Assembly (NCBI GenBank): GCA_017861365.1
Contig: JAGFXR010000006.1
Location: 140,266-204,265, forward strand
Length of the DNA stretch: 64,000 nucleotides
Reading direction: 5' to 3'
Source: Oscillospiraceae bacterium
GTDB lineage: Bacteria > Bacillota > Clostridia > Oscillospirales > Oscillospiraceae
Shown: positions 27,301-36,400 of the stretch, one piece after another
Numbering within the stretch: position 1 is the stretch's first letter
Layout: each line of letters starts with the position of its first letter
Translations under genes and position numbers: made by a program
The notes under the pieces: generated by a model
Database searches by the model: none
Seen by the model: only the letters and a program-made list of their open reading frames with translations
What the model was told of the DNA's origin: nothing

Positions 27301-28526
27301 ACCCGTATCGAAATGATTTCCCTCTTCTGCGGCAGACAGACGAAAAGGGCAGAACCTGGGCCTACCTTGACAACGCCGCCACGACGCAGAAGCCCGAAGC
27401 CGTGATCACGGCGATCGCGGATTACTATCAAAGAGAAAACGCCAACCCTCATCGGGGCGCCTACGACCTGAGCGTCGCCGCGACAAACGTTCTCGAGTCC
27501 GCCCGTGAAAAGGTAAAGTCCTTCATCGGCGGGGATGCGCGCGGTGAGCTTATCTTCACCCGGGGCGCGACAGAATCCATCAATCTCGTCGCCTCGAGCT
27601 GGGGTAAAATCGGCCTGCGGCCCGGCGACGAGATCGTCATCGCGATTTCCGAGCACCACAGCAATCTGCTGCCCTGGCAGGCGGCGGCCCGCGAAACGGG
27701 CGCGGTTTTAAACTATTTGTACACGGACGCGGACGGCCGTCTGCTCCAAAGTGAGATCGGCGCCAAGATCACCGAGCGAACGAAGCTTGTCGCCGTTGCC
27801 CATGTTTCAAACGTGACGGGCGTTGTGAATCCTGTGGAGGCTGTGATCCGGGCGGCGCACGCCGTGGGTGCGGTGGTGCTGGTGGACGGAACCCAGAGCG
27901 TCCCTCACATGGCGGTGAATGTTTCTGCGCTGGACGCGGATTTTTATGTTTTTTCGGCGCACAAGATGCTGGGGCCAATGGGCATCGGAGCGCTCTACGG
28001 CAAAAAGGCCCTGCTTGATGCCATGCCGCCCTACCTCTACGGCGGGGACATGATCGAATACGTCGAGGAGCAGAGCGCGACCTTCGCGCCCCTGCCCCAG
28101 AAGTTTGAGGCCGGTACCCAGAATGTAGGCGGGGCGGCGGGGTTTGCCGCCGCGATCGATTATTTAATCTCAGCCGGTATGGATACCGTGGTTCGGCAGG
28201 AATGTGCGCTGACGGACGGACTGCTGAACGCGCTCAAAGACATACCCTATCTGCGCCTCATCGGCCCTTCGGAGAACGCGGAGCGGATCGGTGTCGTCTC
28301 CTTCACGATAGAGGGGGCGCATCCCCACGATATCGCGACAATCTTAAACTCGGACAGGGTGGCTGTCCGCTCGGGACACCACTGCGCCCAGCCTTTTATG
28401 CATCATCTCGGCGTTCAGGCGACTTGCCGTGCCAGTGTTTATCTTTATAATACCGAACAGGATATTGAACGGCTGGCTGAAAGCCTCAAAAACGTCAGGA
28501 GGTGGCTGGGTCATGGAGTTAAATGA
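27297..28526 (+). CDS. sufS: Cysteine desulfurase SufS
   Basis: 409 residues, a group II PLP-dependent cysteine desulfurase. PLP-binding Lys223 lies in FSAHKMLGPMG. Catalytic Cys363 lies in RSGHHCAQP, the short loop typical of SufS, which needs SufU or SufE as acceptor. The N-terminus has YLDNAATTQKP. It releases sulfur from L-cysteine as a persulfide and passes it on. Overlaps sufD by 4 nt and sufU by 14 nt. Confidence 0.97.
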   Translation: MNPYRNDFPLLRQTDEKGRTWAYLDNAATTQKPEAVITAIADYYQRENANPHRGAYDLSVAATNVLESAREKVKSFIGGDARGELIFTRGATESINLVASSWGKIGLRPGDEIVIAISEHHSNLLPWQAAARETGAVLNYLYTDADGRLLQSEIGAKITERTKLVAVAHVSNVTGVVNPVEAVIRAAHAVGAVVLVDGTQSVPHMAVNVSALDADFYVFSAHKMLGPMGIGALYGKKALLDAMPPYLYGGDMIEYVEEQSATFAPLPQKFEAGTQNVGGAAGFAAAIDYLISAGMDTVVRQECALTDGLLNALKDIPYLRLIGPSENAERIGVVSFTIEGAHPHDIATILNSDRVAVRSGHHCAQPFMHHLGVQATCRASVYLYNTEQDIERLAESLKNVRRWLGHGVK

Positions 28527-28956
28527 GCTTTATTCCGATATTGTCACAGAATACGCCGCCGATAAGTCGCACTGGCACCCGCTTGCCGGGGCTGACGTGC
28601 ATATGCGGGGCGTAAATCCGAGCTGCGGCGATGAACTGAACCTTGAACTTGACATTGAGGACGGCAGGATCCGCCAGGCCGGCCTGACCGGAGGCGGATG
28701 CGCAATCTCCGAGGCCTCGGCCTCGATCATGGCGGATATGGTGGAGGGCAAGACCCTTGAAGAGGCAAAGACCCTTGCCGGGCTCTTCCTGGCCATGGTC
28801 AGGAAGGAGATCACCGACGTAGGGCAGCTTGAAACGCTCGAAGATGCTCAGGTTTTCGAAAACATCTCGAATATGCCCGCCCGCACCAAATGCGCGGTGC
28901 TTGCCTGGCACACGCTGGATGAAGCTTTGAAAAAATGGGAGGCCGAACAGCTCTGA
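28513..28956 (+). CDS. sufU: Sulfur acceptor protein SufU
   Basis: 147 residues from ATG 28513, with GGAGG upstream inside sufS; a longer frame reaching into sufS is rejected. Zinc ligands equivalent to Bacillus SufU are present: Cys38 and Asp40 (NPSCGDE), Cys63 (GGGCAISEA) and Cys127 (RTKCAVLAW). It takes persulfide sulfur from SufS by zinc-ligand swapping and delivers it to SufB. Last gene of the operon, followed by a strong terminator. Confidence 0.95.
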   Translation: MELNELYSDIVTEYAADKSHWHPLAGADVHMRGVNPSCGDELNLELDIEDGRIRQAGLTGGGCAISEASASIMADMVEGKTLEEAKTLAGLFLAMVRKEITDVGQLETLEDAQVFENISNMPARTKCAVLAWHTLDEALKKWEAEQL

Positions 28957-29064
28957 GTACCTCGGCATTCTGTGTTTTATGGAAATTTTTTTAATCATTT
29001 TATGATCAAATCAAACTCCTGTAATTTAATTCCTGGAAAATAATAAGTGGTTGATCAACAGCTT

Positions 29065-29097
29065 GAAGCGCCGCATCAGCGGCGCTTCTTCATTTTA
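29065..29097 (+). terminator. Terminator of the suf operon
   Basis: A perfect 10-bp stem GAAGCGCCGC/GCGGCGCTTC with ATCA loop, followed by TTCATTTT. It lies 108 nt after sufU. Confidence 0.85.
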
Positions 29098-29165
29098 AAC
29101 TTATATGACTAGCAAACTTGTCTCACATTAAAAGAATGATATATTGATGCTGAAAAAAATGCAAA

Positions 29166-29290
29166 ATGGCAGGAAAACGTGTAAAAAAAGATGCAGCCAC
29201 AAAGGTCGCACGGCAGCGCCTGAGCGTATTGGAACTGGCGGAAACACTGGGCAGCATCTCGGAAGCATGCCGCTATGACCGCTGGCTTAA
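29166..29290 (+). pseudogene. IS481-type transposase N-terminal remnant
   Basis: About 36 codons (MAGKRVKKDAATKVARQR to SISEACR) match the N-terminal helix-turn-helix of IS481/IS3-like transposases. The match then stops abruptly, and the following frames show no catalytic DDE region. A decayed insertion-sequence scrap just downstream of the suf operon. The flanking sequence to 29490 has no other recognisable gene. Confidence 0.55.
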
Positions 29291-29494
29291 GTTGGAGGAT
29301 TGCCTATGGTTCTTGCGTACCGGTCCACTGGATATTTACCGCCGTTGGTTGCAGTGTGCTGGTTACGATGGATCACTGACTATATTCTCCCTGCGCAATA
29401 CACGCCGCGTCAGGCTGACAGCTCCCTTGGTCTGCCGGAGATAAGCAAGGCCGAGAAAGAGCCGTACATCAAGAAGCTTCGGCATAAAAGAAAT

Positions 29495-29522
29495 AGACCA
29501 AAGTGCTTAGGCACTTTGGTCT
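29495..29522 (-). terminator. Second terminator downstream of the truncated tRNA
   Basis: A perfect 12-bp stem AGACCAAAGTGC/GCACTTTGGTCT with TTAG loop. With the hairpin at 29532 it forms a tandem terminator on the minus strand after the tRNA remnant. Confidence 0.65.
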
Positions 29523-29531
29523 GGACAAAAA

Positions 29532-29568
29532 GAGACATCATAAGAAGCTATGCCCCTTATGATGTCTC
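29532..29568 (-). terminator. First terminator downstream of the truncated tRNA
   Basis: A perfect 13-bp stem (29532-29544 with 29556-29568). It lies only 4 nt beyond the CCA end of the tRNA remnant on the minus strand, as expected of a tRNA terminator. Confidence 0.65.
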
Positions 29569-29572
29569 AGTA

Positions 29573-29600
29573 TGGTTACGGGCACAGGATTTGAACCTGT
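29573..29600 (-). pseudogene. tRNA 3'-end remnant (T-arm, acceptor strand, CCA)
   Basis: On the minus strand the sequence ACAGG-TTCAAAT-CCTGT forms an exact 5-bp T stem with a 7-nt loop, followed by a 7-nt acceptor strand GCCCGTA, discriminator A and CCA. The D arm, anticodon arm and 5' acceptor strand are missing: the upstream 60 nt run directly to the stop of the ferritin-like gene. This fits a partial tRNA copy left at one end of an integrated element. The amino-acid identity cannot be assigned. Confidence 0.75.
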
Positions 29601-29646
29601 GGATGGGGTCAAGATATTCAGTAATGCACATACCGAACTGTGATTT

Positions 29647-29976
29647 TTATTCACCGCCCAGCTTCTTCAGCTCCTCCTCGACTTCTTCCGCCCCTTCCTG
29701 ATAAAACTTCTCCTCATCAGGGGCAAGCTCCTTCAAGAGCCGAAGGAATTCACCTGCATGAACTCGTTCCTCATCCGCAATATCTTTCAGAACCTCAATT
29801 GCCAATACGTTATCCGTTGATTCCGCCAACTGCATATAGAGTTGTATCGCCTCGTATTCGGCTGATATCATAAAGCGTATGGCTCTGACCAGCTCAGCCT
29901 CAGTTAGCTTTCGCTCCTTTGCAAGTCCTGAAAACGGATGTCCAAAATCCGGCATATTAACACTCCTTTGTAACAA
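29647..29976 (-). CDS. Small ferritin-like/rubrerythrin-family diiron protein
   Basis: 109 residues. Two helices carry diiron ligands: SAEYEAIQLY (about residues 32-41) and DEERVHAGEF (about residues 67-76), the E...ExxH pattern of ferritin-like proteins. There is no rubredoxin domain, so it is a minimal helical hairpin that must dimerise to build a four-helix bundle. Related short proteins are associated with peroxide detoxification or are encapsulin cargo, but no encapsulin gene is nearby. AAAGGAG precedes the ATG by 7 nt. Confidence 0.8.
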   Translation of the reverse strand: MLQRSVNMPDFGHPFSGLAKERKLTEAELVRAIRFMISAEYEAIQLYMQLAESTDNVLAIEVLKDIADEERVHAGEFLRLLKELAPDEEKFYQEGAEEVEEELKKLGGE

Positions 29977-30008
29977 GATTTTTGCCGACAGGCCTTACTT
30001 CCAATTTT

Positions 30009-30037
30009 ATTTTAATGGAGAACCGTGCTGATTGCAA
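30009..30037 (-). promoter_or_regulatory. Promoter of the ferritin-like gene
   Basis: Reading the minus strand, -35 TTGCAA (30032-30037) and -10 TAAAAT (30009-30014) are 17 nt apart, about 33 nt upstream of the start codon. Confidence 0.55.
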
Positions 30038-30231
30038 CTGTTTTTTCAACCAAAGCATGCCGCAATTCGATCAAACAACACCCAGCCGCATATGACCACG
30101 GGAAGAACATCAAGTCAAATGAAGATCCGCTTTTTGTTACGTCGAGACGCAGCGCCCGCTGATAAACGCCAAGGTCTAGTAATTGTGCTGTTTTTGATAG
30201 TCGTATATGCTCTGTTTTACATTTATAAAAC

Positions 30232-30278
30232 ATAAAAAAACCCTTGCAGCAGCTCATTTTTGAGTTGCTGCAAGGGTT
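30232..30278 (-). terminator. Orphan terminator, probably the original tRNA-Ser terminator
   Basis: An 18-bp stem with one imperfect pair (30239-30256 with 30261-30278) followed on the minus strand by seven T. It begins 6 nt beyond the 13-nt copy of the tRNA-Ser 3' end at 30285. No minus-strand gene lies immediately upstream, which is explained if an element was inserted between the tRNA and this terminator. Confidence 0.75.
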
Positions 30279-30284
30279 CTCGCT

Positions 30285-30297
30285 TTGGCGGAGAGAG
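30285..30297. repeat. Attachment-site copy (left), 13-nt tRNA-Ser 3' end
   Basis: TTGGCGGAGAGAG is identical to 57419-57431, which is the CCA end and acceptor strand of tRNA-Ser. A chance match of 13 nt is unlikely in 64 kb. Confidence 0.65.
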
Positions 30298-30575
30298 CGC
30301 AGACCCGACTCTATCCTCAACAAAAAAATCCTGCATTTGCAAGGGTTACCACCCATAGGGACAGTGATTGAACCGAGGGGTGACACCGGTACGGCATGCA
30401 AAAGCAGACATCTTTTTACCACAGAGGTAAAGGGATGCCTGCTTTTTTATCTGTAAAAGACTGGTTTCGTCTTGGCAAAGCTCGAAATAAGCAGTAAAAT
30501 ATTGATAGAATAAGAAATCCTTCGGGGAAGGAGTCGGCATATTGTGAAAACAGCGCGTGGAATGGGAGCAATGAG
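30298..30575. other. Left-end non-coding region of the island
   Basis: No convincing gene. It holds a hairpin terminator at 30400-30448 and GC-rich conserved-looking sequence before it (30345-30390). The LuxR gene begins at its end. Confidence 0.45.
30400..30448 (+). terminator. Terminator-like hairpin upstream of the LuxR gene
   Basis: AAAAGCAGACATC pairs with GATGCCTGCTTTT with one mismatch. An inner TTTACC/GGTAAA stem extends it, and TTTTTT follows. It could end a leader RNA or act as an attenuator. Confidence 0.5.
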
Positions 30576-33053
30576 ATGGAAGAACGAAAAAACGGAGCGG
30601 CGGAGCTCCATTATTATTCCGACCGGCTGAAAGACAAACTGAATCAACTGTCGGTGTCACACACCGCTATTGTGGAAGCGCCGTCGGGCTATGGGAAGAC
30701 GACCGCCGTGCGGGATCATCTTGCCGCCCTTCCGCAGAATACGGGCGTCTATTGGTTTACCGCCTTCGGGGAGCTGGCCGAGGCCTGTTTCTGGCGCTTT
30801 GCGGCGGAGCTTGCCAATATTGATCCAAATGCGGGGAAGCGCCTGCAAAAGGTCGGCCTTCCGAACGCGGCGACGTTGGGCGAGGCGTGCGACGCGCTGC
30901 GCTCTATCCGGTGCCAAGACGAAGTGTTTCTCGTGATTGACAATTTCCAGTACCTCGCCGCCGAGATGCACCCCGCGCTCTTCACCGCACTCGTCGAACA
31001 CGGCGGAGAGCGGCTACATGTGATTCTCCTGACGCAGATGATGACGAAGAGCCTGCTCGCCGCCGTTGTGGGGCGCGGCTTTGCCCATATCACCCCGGAG
31101 AACCTCAGGCTTGACTCCGCCGACATCCGGCGCTACTATGCGGATTCTGGCGTGAACGTCGCACAGGCGACCGCCGAAAAGGTGGCGGATTTCACCGGCG
31201 GCTGGATCATTGCGGTCTGCCTGCAGCTGCGAGCCTACCGCGAGAAAGGCACCTTTGCGGACACGCACGACGTCATGACGCTCATGGGAGTCCTCGTCTG
31301 GGACAAGCTCAGCGATCAGCAGCAGGATTTTTTTCTGTGCCTGTCACCTTTCGAAGCGCTTACCGTTCCCCGCATGTGTACGCTCATGGACTGGGAAGCC
31401 CTTCCCGGCTGGGCGCTGGAGGCATTGGAAATTCCGTTTATCTATTACGCGCCGGAGGAGCTCCAGTACTGGCCCCACCGGATTCTGCTGGATTTTGTCG
31501 TACTCAAATGCCGTGAGCGCGGAGACTGCTACGAAAACGCCTGTTTTACGCGGGCGGGCGACCTTTACCGGGCACTGGGCGATCACGCGCAGGCGTTGAG
31601 CTTCTACTGGCGCGTAAAAGATTATGACCGGATTCTCTCGCTGGATTTATCCCGCCCGCTTCTGGAAAGCGCCGACGCCGTGTCTTTTTCACAGATGGCG
31701 CTCGATATCGCGCAAAACTGCCCTGAGGACATCCAGCGACGCCACCTTCTTTCCATGCTCCATATCGCCTGGGCCCTCATGCTGTTTTCAAAGACCATCG
31801 AATTCCACGCGCTGATGGAAAAGCTCGTTGGGTTGCTGGACATGTGCGACGAAGATGACGCCGATCTTCTGCGGGGCGAGTGGATGCTGCTTTCCGCCTA
31901 TGACCGCTATCCGCGTCTTGAGGAAATGACGCAGGCGGTTGTACAGGCCGCAGAGCTTCTGGACGGCACGGTTTCCCGCGTCATCCTCCCCGAAGCCCCG
32001 TGGTGCTTCGGCGCGATCTCTCAGCTTGACGAATTTCATCTTAAAAAAGGCGAGGCCGAAAAAGAGGCCGACGCGCTGGAAAACTGTATCACCGTCTATT
32101 CCAGACTCACGGGCGGACACGGCAGGGGTGCGGACGCGCTATTCCGCGCGGAGCTTGCCATCTGCCGGGGCGATTGGACGGGCGCGGAAATCTTCGCCTA
32201 CAAGGCGGCGTTCGTCGCGGAAAGCAGCCGTCAGGGAGTCATCCAACTGGGAGCCGCGCGGGTGCTGGCCGAGGTCGCCATGTTCCGCGCCGACGCGGAC
32301 GCGTGGCTGGCCGCGATGAACTTCACGGAGCGCGCCATCGCCTCCGCCGCGCAGAATACGCCGGTGATGCGCGCGGCGCTTGAGCTCGCGCGGGGTCTGC
32401 TGTATGCGGAGCTGACCTTGCCGGAGCATGTCGCCCCTTGGCTCAGAGACGGTAATTTTTTCGGAAAACCCCTGCTCACGCCCATGGTCGGCGACGCCAT
32501 CTACGTGCATCTGTCTTGTCTGGCGCTGGAGGGAAAGTATACGCGGCTTGCCGGAGAGGCGCTGGCCGTGCCGGAGGGGCTTGGCGGCAAAAGCGCCTTT
32601 GCCTGGATGCTGCTGTCCCTCCTTCAGGCCGTGGGGCAGTATCTCGCCGGCAATCGTGAGCAGGCGCTGACGCATTTGAGCCGGGCGGCGGAGCTGGAAC
32701 TGTCGGAGGGCTTTGTGACGCATCTGGCGACCTGGGCGGCCTACCTCGGCGGGCTGGCGGACGAGTTGATTCAAGCAAAATACCCGGACCGGTACGACGC
32801 CTATTTGAAAACCAGGGAGCGTCTTGCGGAGGGCCGGAAAACCATTTCCCGCGCGCTGTCAAAAGAGGAAGGCCCCGAGGCGCTGACCGAACGGGAGCGC
32901 GAGATCGCGCTGCTTGCCGCGAAGGGGCTCCGCAACGGCGAGATCGCGGAAAAGCTCCGCGTTTCGGAGAGCACGGTGCGCTTTCATCTTCGCGCGGCGT
33001 TTCAGAAGCTCGGCGTCGACCGCCGCTCGAAGCTGGCGGAAAAACTAAAGTAA
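30576..33053 (+). CDS. LuxR-family regulator of the MalT/LAL type
   Basis: 825 residues. The N-terminal STAND-type ATPase has Walker A APSGYGKTTAV (about residues 34-44) and Walker B EVFLVIDNF (about 115). A long helical TPR-like sensor middle follows, and then a C-terminal LuxR helix-turn-helix (LTEREREIALLAAKGLRNGE, VSESTVRFHLRAAFQKLGV; about residues 760-815). Family knowledge: ligand plus ATP binding triggers assembly and activation of target genes. The gene stands alone before a terminator, with the giant surface-protein gene next on the same strand, a plausible target (inference). It is GC-rich compared with the island's right half. Confidence 0.9.
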   Translation: MEERKNGAAELHYYSDRLKDKLNQLSVSHTAIVEAPSGYGKTTAVRDHLAALPQNTGVYWFTAFGELAEACFWRFAAELANIDPNAGKRLQKVGLPNAATLGEACDALRSIRCQDEVFLVIDNFQYLAAEMHPALFTALVEHGGERLHVILLTQMMTKSLLAAVVGRGFAHITPENLRLDSADIRRYYADSGVNVAQATAEKVADFTGGWIIAVCLQLRAYREKGTFADTHDVMTLMGVLVWDKLSDQQQDFFLCLSPFEALTVPRMCTLMDWEALPGWALEALEIPFIYYAPEELQYWPHRILLDFVVLKCRERGDCYENACFTRAGDLYRALGDHAQALSFYWRVKDYDRILSLDLSRPLLESADAVSFSQMALDIAQNCPEDIQRRHLLSMLHIAWALMLFSKTIEFHALMEKLVGLLDMCDEDDADLLRGEWMLLSAYDRYPRLEEMTQAVVQAAELLDGTVSRVILPEAPWCFGAISQLDEFHLKKGEAEKEADALENCITVYSRLTGGHGRGADALFRAELAICRGDWTGAEIFAYKAAFVAESSRQGVIQLGAARVLAEVAMFRADADAWLAAMNFTERAIASAAQNTPVMRAALELARGLLYAELTLPEHVAPWLRDGNFFGKPLLTPMVGDAIYVHLSCLALEGKYTRLAGEALAVPEGLGGKSAFAWMLLSLLQAVGQYLAGNREQALTHLSRAAELELSEGFVTHLATWAAYLGGLADELIQAKYPDRYDAYLKTRERLAEGRKTISRALSKEEGPEALTEREREIALLAAKGLRNGEIAEKLRVSESTVRFHLRAAFQKLGVDRRSKLAEKLK

Positions 33054-33097
33054 CGCTACCAAACTTTTTTCAAAAAACTGTCCATTCGGACGGGGCG

Positions 33098-33148
33098 AAA
33101 ACAAAAATCCTGTTCTACAATATTGTTGTAGAACAGGATTTTTGTTTT
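33098..33148 (+). terminator. Strong terminator after the LuxR gene
   Basis: A perfect stem of at least 20 bp (33101-33120 with 33126-33145), loop TATTG, continuing into an A/T tract on both sides. Confidence 0.85.
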
Positions 33149-33174
33149 TACATCCAAAAACGAGGAGGTACAGC

Positions 33175-33432
33175 ATGGGAAGTCTGGACGGCCGGTGGAT
33201 TCGGGCAATTATGCCTTTGAAGGATATGCGGCTATTTCTGGAGTTGGAGAGCGGCAGCACTATGACTGTGAACCTTACCGAAGAACTGCATACCGCCAAA
33301 TACGGTGCGCTGGAAAACGAGACGCTCTTTTGCGACGTGAAAACCGACGGCAATGCCGTCGTGTGGGGTGAAAACAGGATTACGACGACGCTGGACGAGC
33401 TCATCGACATCGCGCTGCGCGGGATCGTTTAG
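33175..33432 (+). CDS. DUF2442-like small protein
   Basis: 85 residues from ATG 33175, with GAGGAGG 6 nt upstream. The shape is that of DUF2442: IRAIMPLKDMRLFLELESG, then VNLTEEL, a middle loop, and FCDVKTDGNAVVWGENRI. Proteins of this family often accompany toxin-antitoxin DUF4160 genes, but none is adjacent here. It sits 58 nt upstream of the giant surface-protein gene and may be co-transcribed with it. Function unknown. Confidence 0.75.
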   Translation: MGSLDGRWIRAIMPLKDMRLFLELESGSTMTVNLTEELHTAKYGALENETLFCDVKTDGNAVVWGENRITTTLDELIDIALRGIV

Positions 33433-33489
33433 GGCGGGCGGAAAAGAGAACGATGGAGGCAATTTATTTCGAGGAGAGGTTATGAGAAA

Positions 33490-36400
33490 ATGAGAACGAT
33501 AGGAAAACGGGCAGGGAGTCTACTGCTGTGCGCGGCGCTGGTATTCACCATGCTGCCTTTCGGCACGATCATGGCAAACGCGGCGGGGGGGTACTCCGTC
33601 ACCTACGACGGCGCAGGCGCGGAAAGCGGCAGCGTCCCGGTGGATGGAGGCGTATACGAGCAGGGAAGCACCGTGACCGTACTGGACAATACGGGAAATT
33701 TGGCAAGGCCGGGCTATTTATTCGGCGGCTGGATGATGGAGGATACGCTCTATCAGCCCGGCGACACGTTTTCCATGGAAGGCAGCACCGTGCTGTCCAC
33801 CGTGTGGATTTCGGTCTACACAGTCACATATGACGTGAACGGAGGAACGGTCTCTGCCGGCGGCTCTCTGCCGACGGACACAAACGAATATCCTGAAGGA
33901 GCTGCCGTGACCGTGCAAAGCGGCAGTTCACTATCTTCCTCATACGAGTTCAACTGTTGGAACACCGAAGCCGATGGCAGCGGCACGAGCTATTCCTCCG
34001 GGGAAACCCTCACCGTAGGCACGGAGAATGTGACACTTTACGCGACATACAATGCCGGGCCGACCGTCATACTGATTACGAATACCCTTACTTACAATGC
34101 CAACGGTGCGGACAGCGGCACCGCTCCGGAGGGAGATCCCGATTCCTCCAGTGATTCACAAGCCACTTTCACGGTATCCGGCAATACCGGGAGCCTTCTC
34201 AAAACAGATTGCCAGTTCGCCGGTTGGAACACAGCATCAGATGGCACCGGTACCACCTATCAGAAGGGAGAGACGGTGACCGTTTCAGGCGAACAGACGC
34301 TGTATGCCCTGTGGAAGCAGGTTTATACTGTTACCTATGACGCAAACGGCGGAACCCTGCAGTCCGGCGCCGACAATACGGAGGACTGCGCCGAAGCTTC
34401 CGGTATCTGCCTGCCTGGCTACGCGGGGATGATTGATGCGCCAAGCGCTTCCTATGGCTTTATCGGCTGGAACACCGTGTCGAACGACTCGGGCACTGCC
34501 TATATGCCCGGCGACGTGATCACGCTTTCGTCAAACCTGACGCTTTACGCGACGTGGCAGTACATTTCCGGGGCGTATGCCATTACCTACGATGGAAACG
34601 GAAATGACGGCGGCTCGCTGCCCGCCATCAGCTATGTAAGCTCCGGCACGACGGTGACAGTGGCGGCGCAGGGGACGCTCACACGGTCCGATTACCAGTT
34701 TGAGGGCTGGACGGACAGCGACGGACTGCTTTATTCACAGGGAGCGCAGGTCACTGTCTCGAAGGATCTTGTCCTCTACGCCCGGTGGCTGCCCACTTAC
34801 ACGGTGACGTATGCCGCCCCCAACTCAAGCCTTTCGGTCCCGACGGATTCCAATGCGTATGTGACCGGTGAGAGCGCCACCGTCTTGGGAACTCTGGGAG
34901 AATCCGCCTTCATCGGTTCCGGCGTCGTTCTGGAAAAGTATCTGACCGGCTGGAGCACCGAACCAAACGGCGGGGGCTCGGTTTATGCCCCCGGCGACAG
35001 CTTTATCATAACAGAGAACACCACGCTCTACGCCGTTTATTCAAGCAGCCCGCCTGTGTCTCTCTCCCTGTTTCATACAGTCATCTATTCCAGCTACGGG
35101 GCCACCAGCGGAACGGCCCCGGTGGACTCCAACTCTTACACTACGGGAGACACCGTCACAGTTCTGGGGTTGGGCAGTCTTTTGGGAAACGGCGCGTTTT
35201 CCGGATGGCAGCGGGGGGACGGCAGCGGAACAATTTACTCCGAGGGAGCTACGCTCATCTTTCCCGAGGGTGTGACTACGCTGGTGCTCTTTCCAAAATT
35301 TACGCCTACAACCAGTGTAACGCCGTCCACCAGGTACTGCACTGTCTATTACAACAGCAATGGGGCGGACGCGGGCAGTGTGCCCTCGGATACAACGAAC
35401 TATTCGGTTTCCGCTACGGCAACCGTGATCGGCAACACCGGAGGGCTTGTCCTGAGCGGCTATGTATTTGCGGGCTGGAGCCTCTCATCGGACGGCTCCG
35501 GCACCGTGTATCAGTCCGGAGACACAATTACGGTTACCGGCAATATGTATCTTTATGCGGTCTGGGAATCTGGGACGGCCAGTCATGCGGTCATACAGGT
35601 GGAAAATTCAGAAACCACAGCCACCTGCTATTATAACGAGGCGGCTGACGTAACGGTATCTGAACCGAATTATGCAGTCGTCGGCAGTAACTATTTCTCC
35701 CATTGGAATACCGAATCCGATGATACCGGCACGTCGTACGTTCCCGGCGACCATTTCACCATGCTGACCGAGGATGTGACGCTTTACGCCATTTATGATA
35801 CCGAACCGGTGTATTTTGTCTCGTATGACAGCGGCAACAGCGTCAGCGGGCAGAGTAACAACGTGGGCTGCGGCTACCATGCGGGGGACACCGTGACGGC
35901 GGTTTACCCAGGCAGCTTAACGGGGCCGGACGGTATGTATTTTTCCGGCTGGAACACCGAATCGGACGGCTCCGGCACGACGTACCAGTCCGGAGACACC
36001 TTTGTCATGGATTCCTCGGACATTACCCTCTATGCCACCTGGGTGAAGTACAATGACCGCTATACCGTCACGTACAACGGCGACGGGTATGATTTCGGTA
36101 CGCTGCCGGACAGTGTCACCTCATATGACGGTGCCACAATCACCCTGCCGACCCTGAACCTGTATCAGAGCTCCACATCGGCTGTCACTTTCCTAAAAAG
36201 TGAGTACATTCTCTACGGCTGGTACGCGGATGGCACGCTTTGCAAGCCGGGAGGCACTTTCACCATGCCCTATTACTCGGTCACAGTAAAAGCGGCCTGG
36301 GTGCCCCTGACGTATCCGCGCACCGTCAACATATCCTACAGCGGCAACGGCAGCACGGACGGCACGGCACCGGCGTACAGTGACCTCTCCCCGGGCACCG

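Noticed and set aside
29300..29701. 133-codon frame near the IS481 scrap ending in WLRAQDLNL
   Set aside because: It reads through two perfect terminator stems and the antisense of the tRNA remnant, so it is chance.
30345..30395. Possible tRNA or riboswitch in the sequence around GGTTCAATCACTG (minus strand)
   Set aside because: The putative T stem does not pair (CCTCG against CACTG), and I could not match it to a riboswitch consensus.
30012..30422. Minus-strand 136-codon frame across the left attachment site
   Set aside because: It crosses two hairpins and the 13-nt repeat, has no RBS and no protein-like composition.
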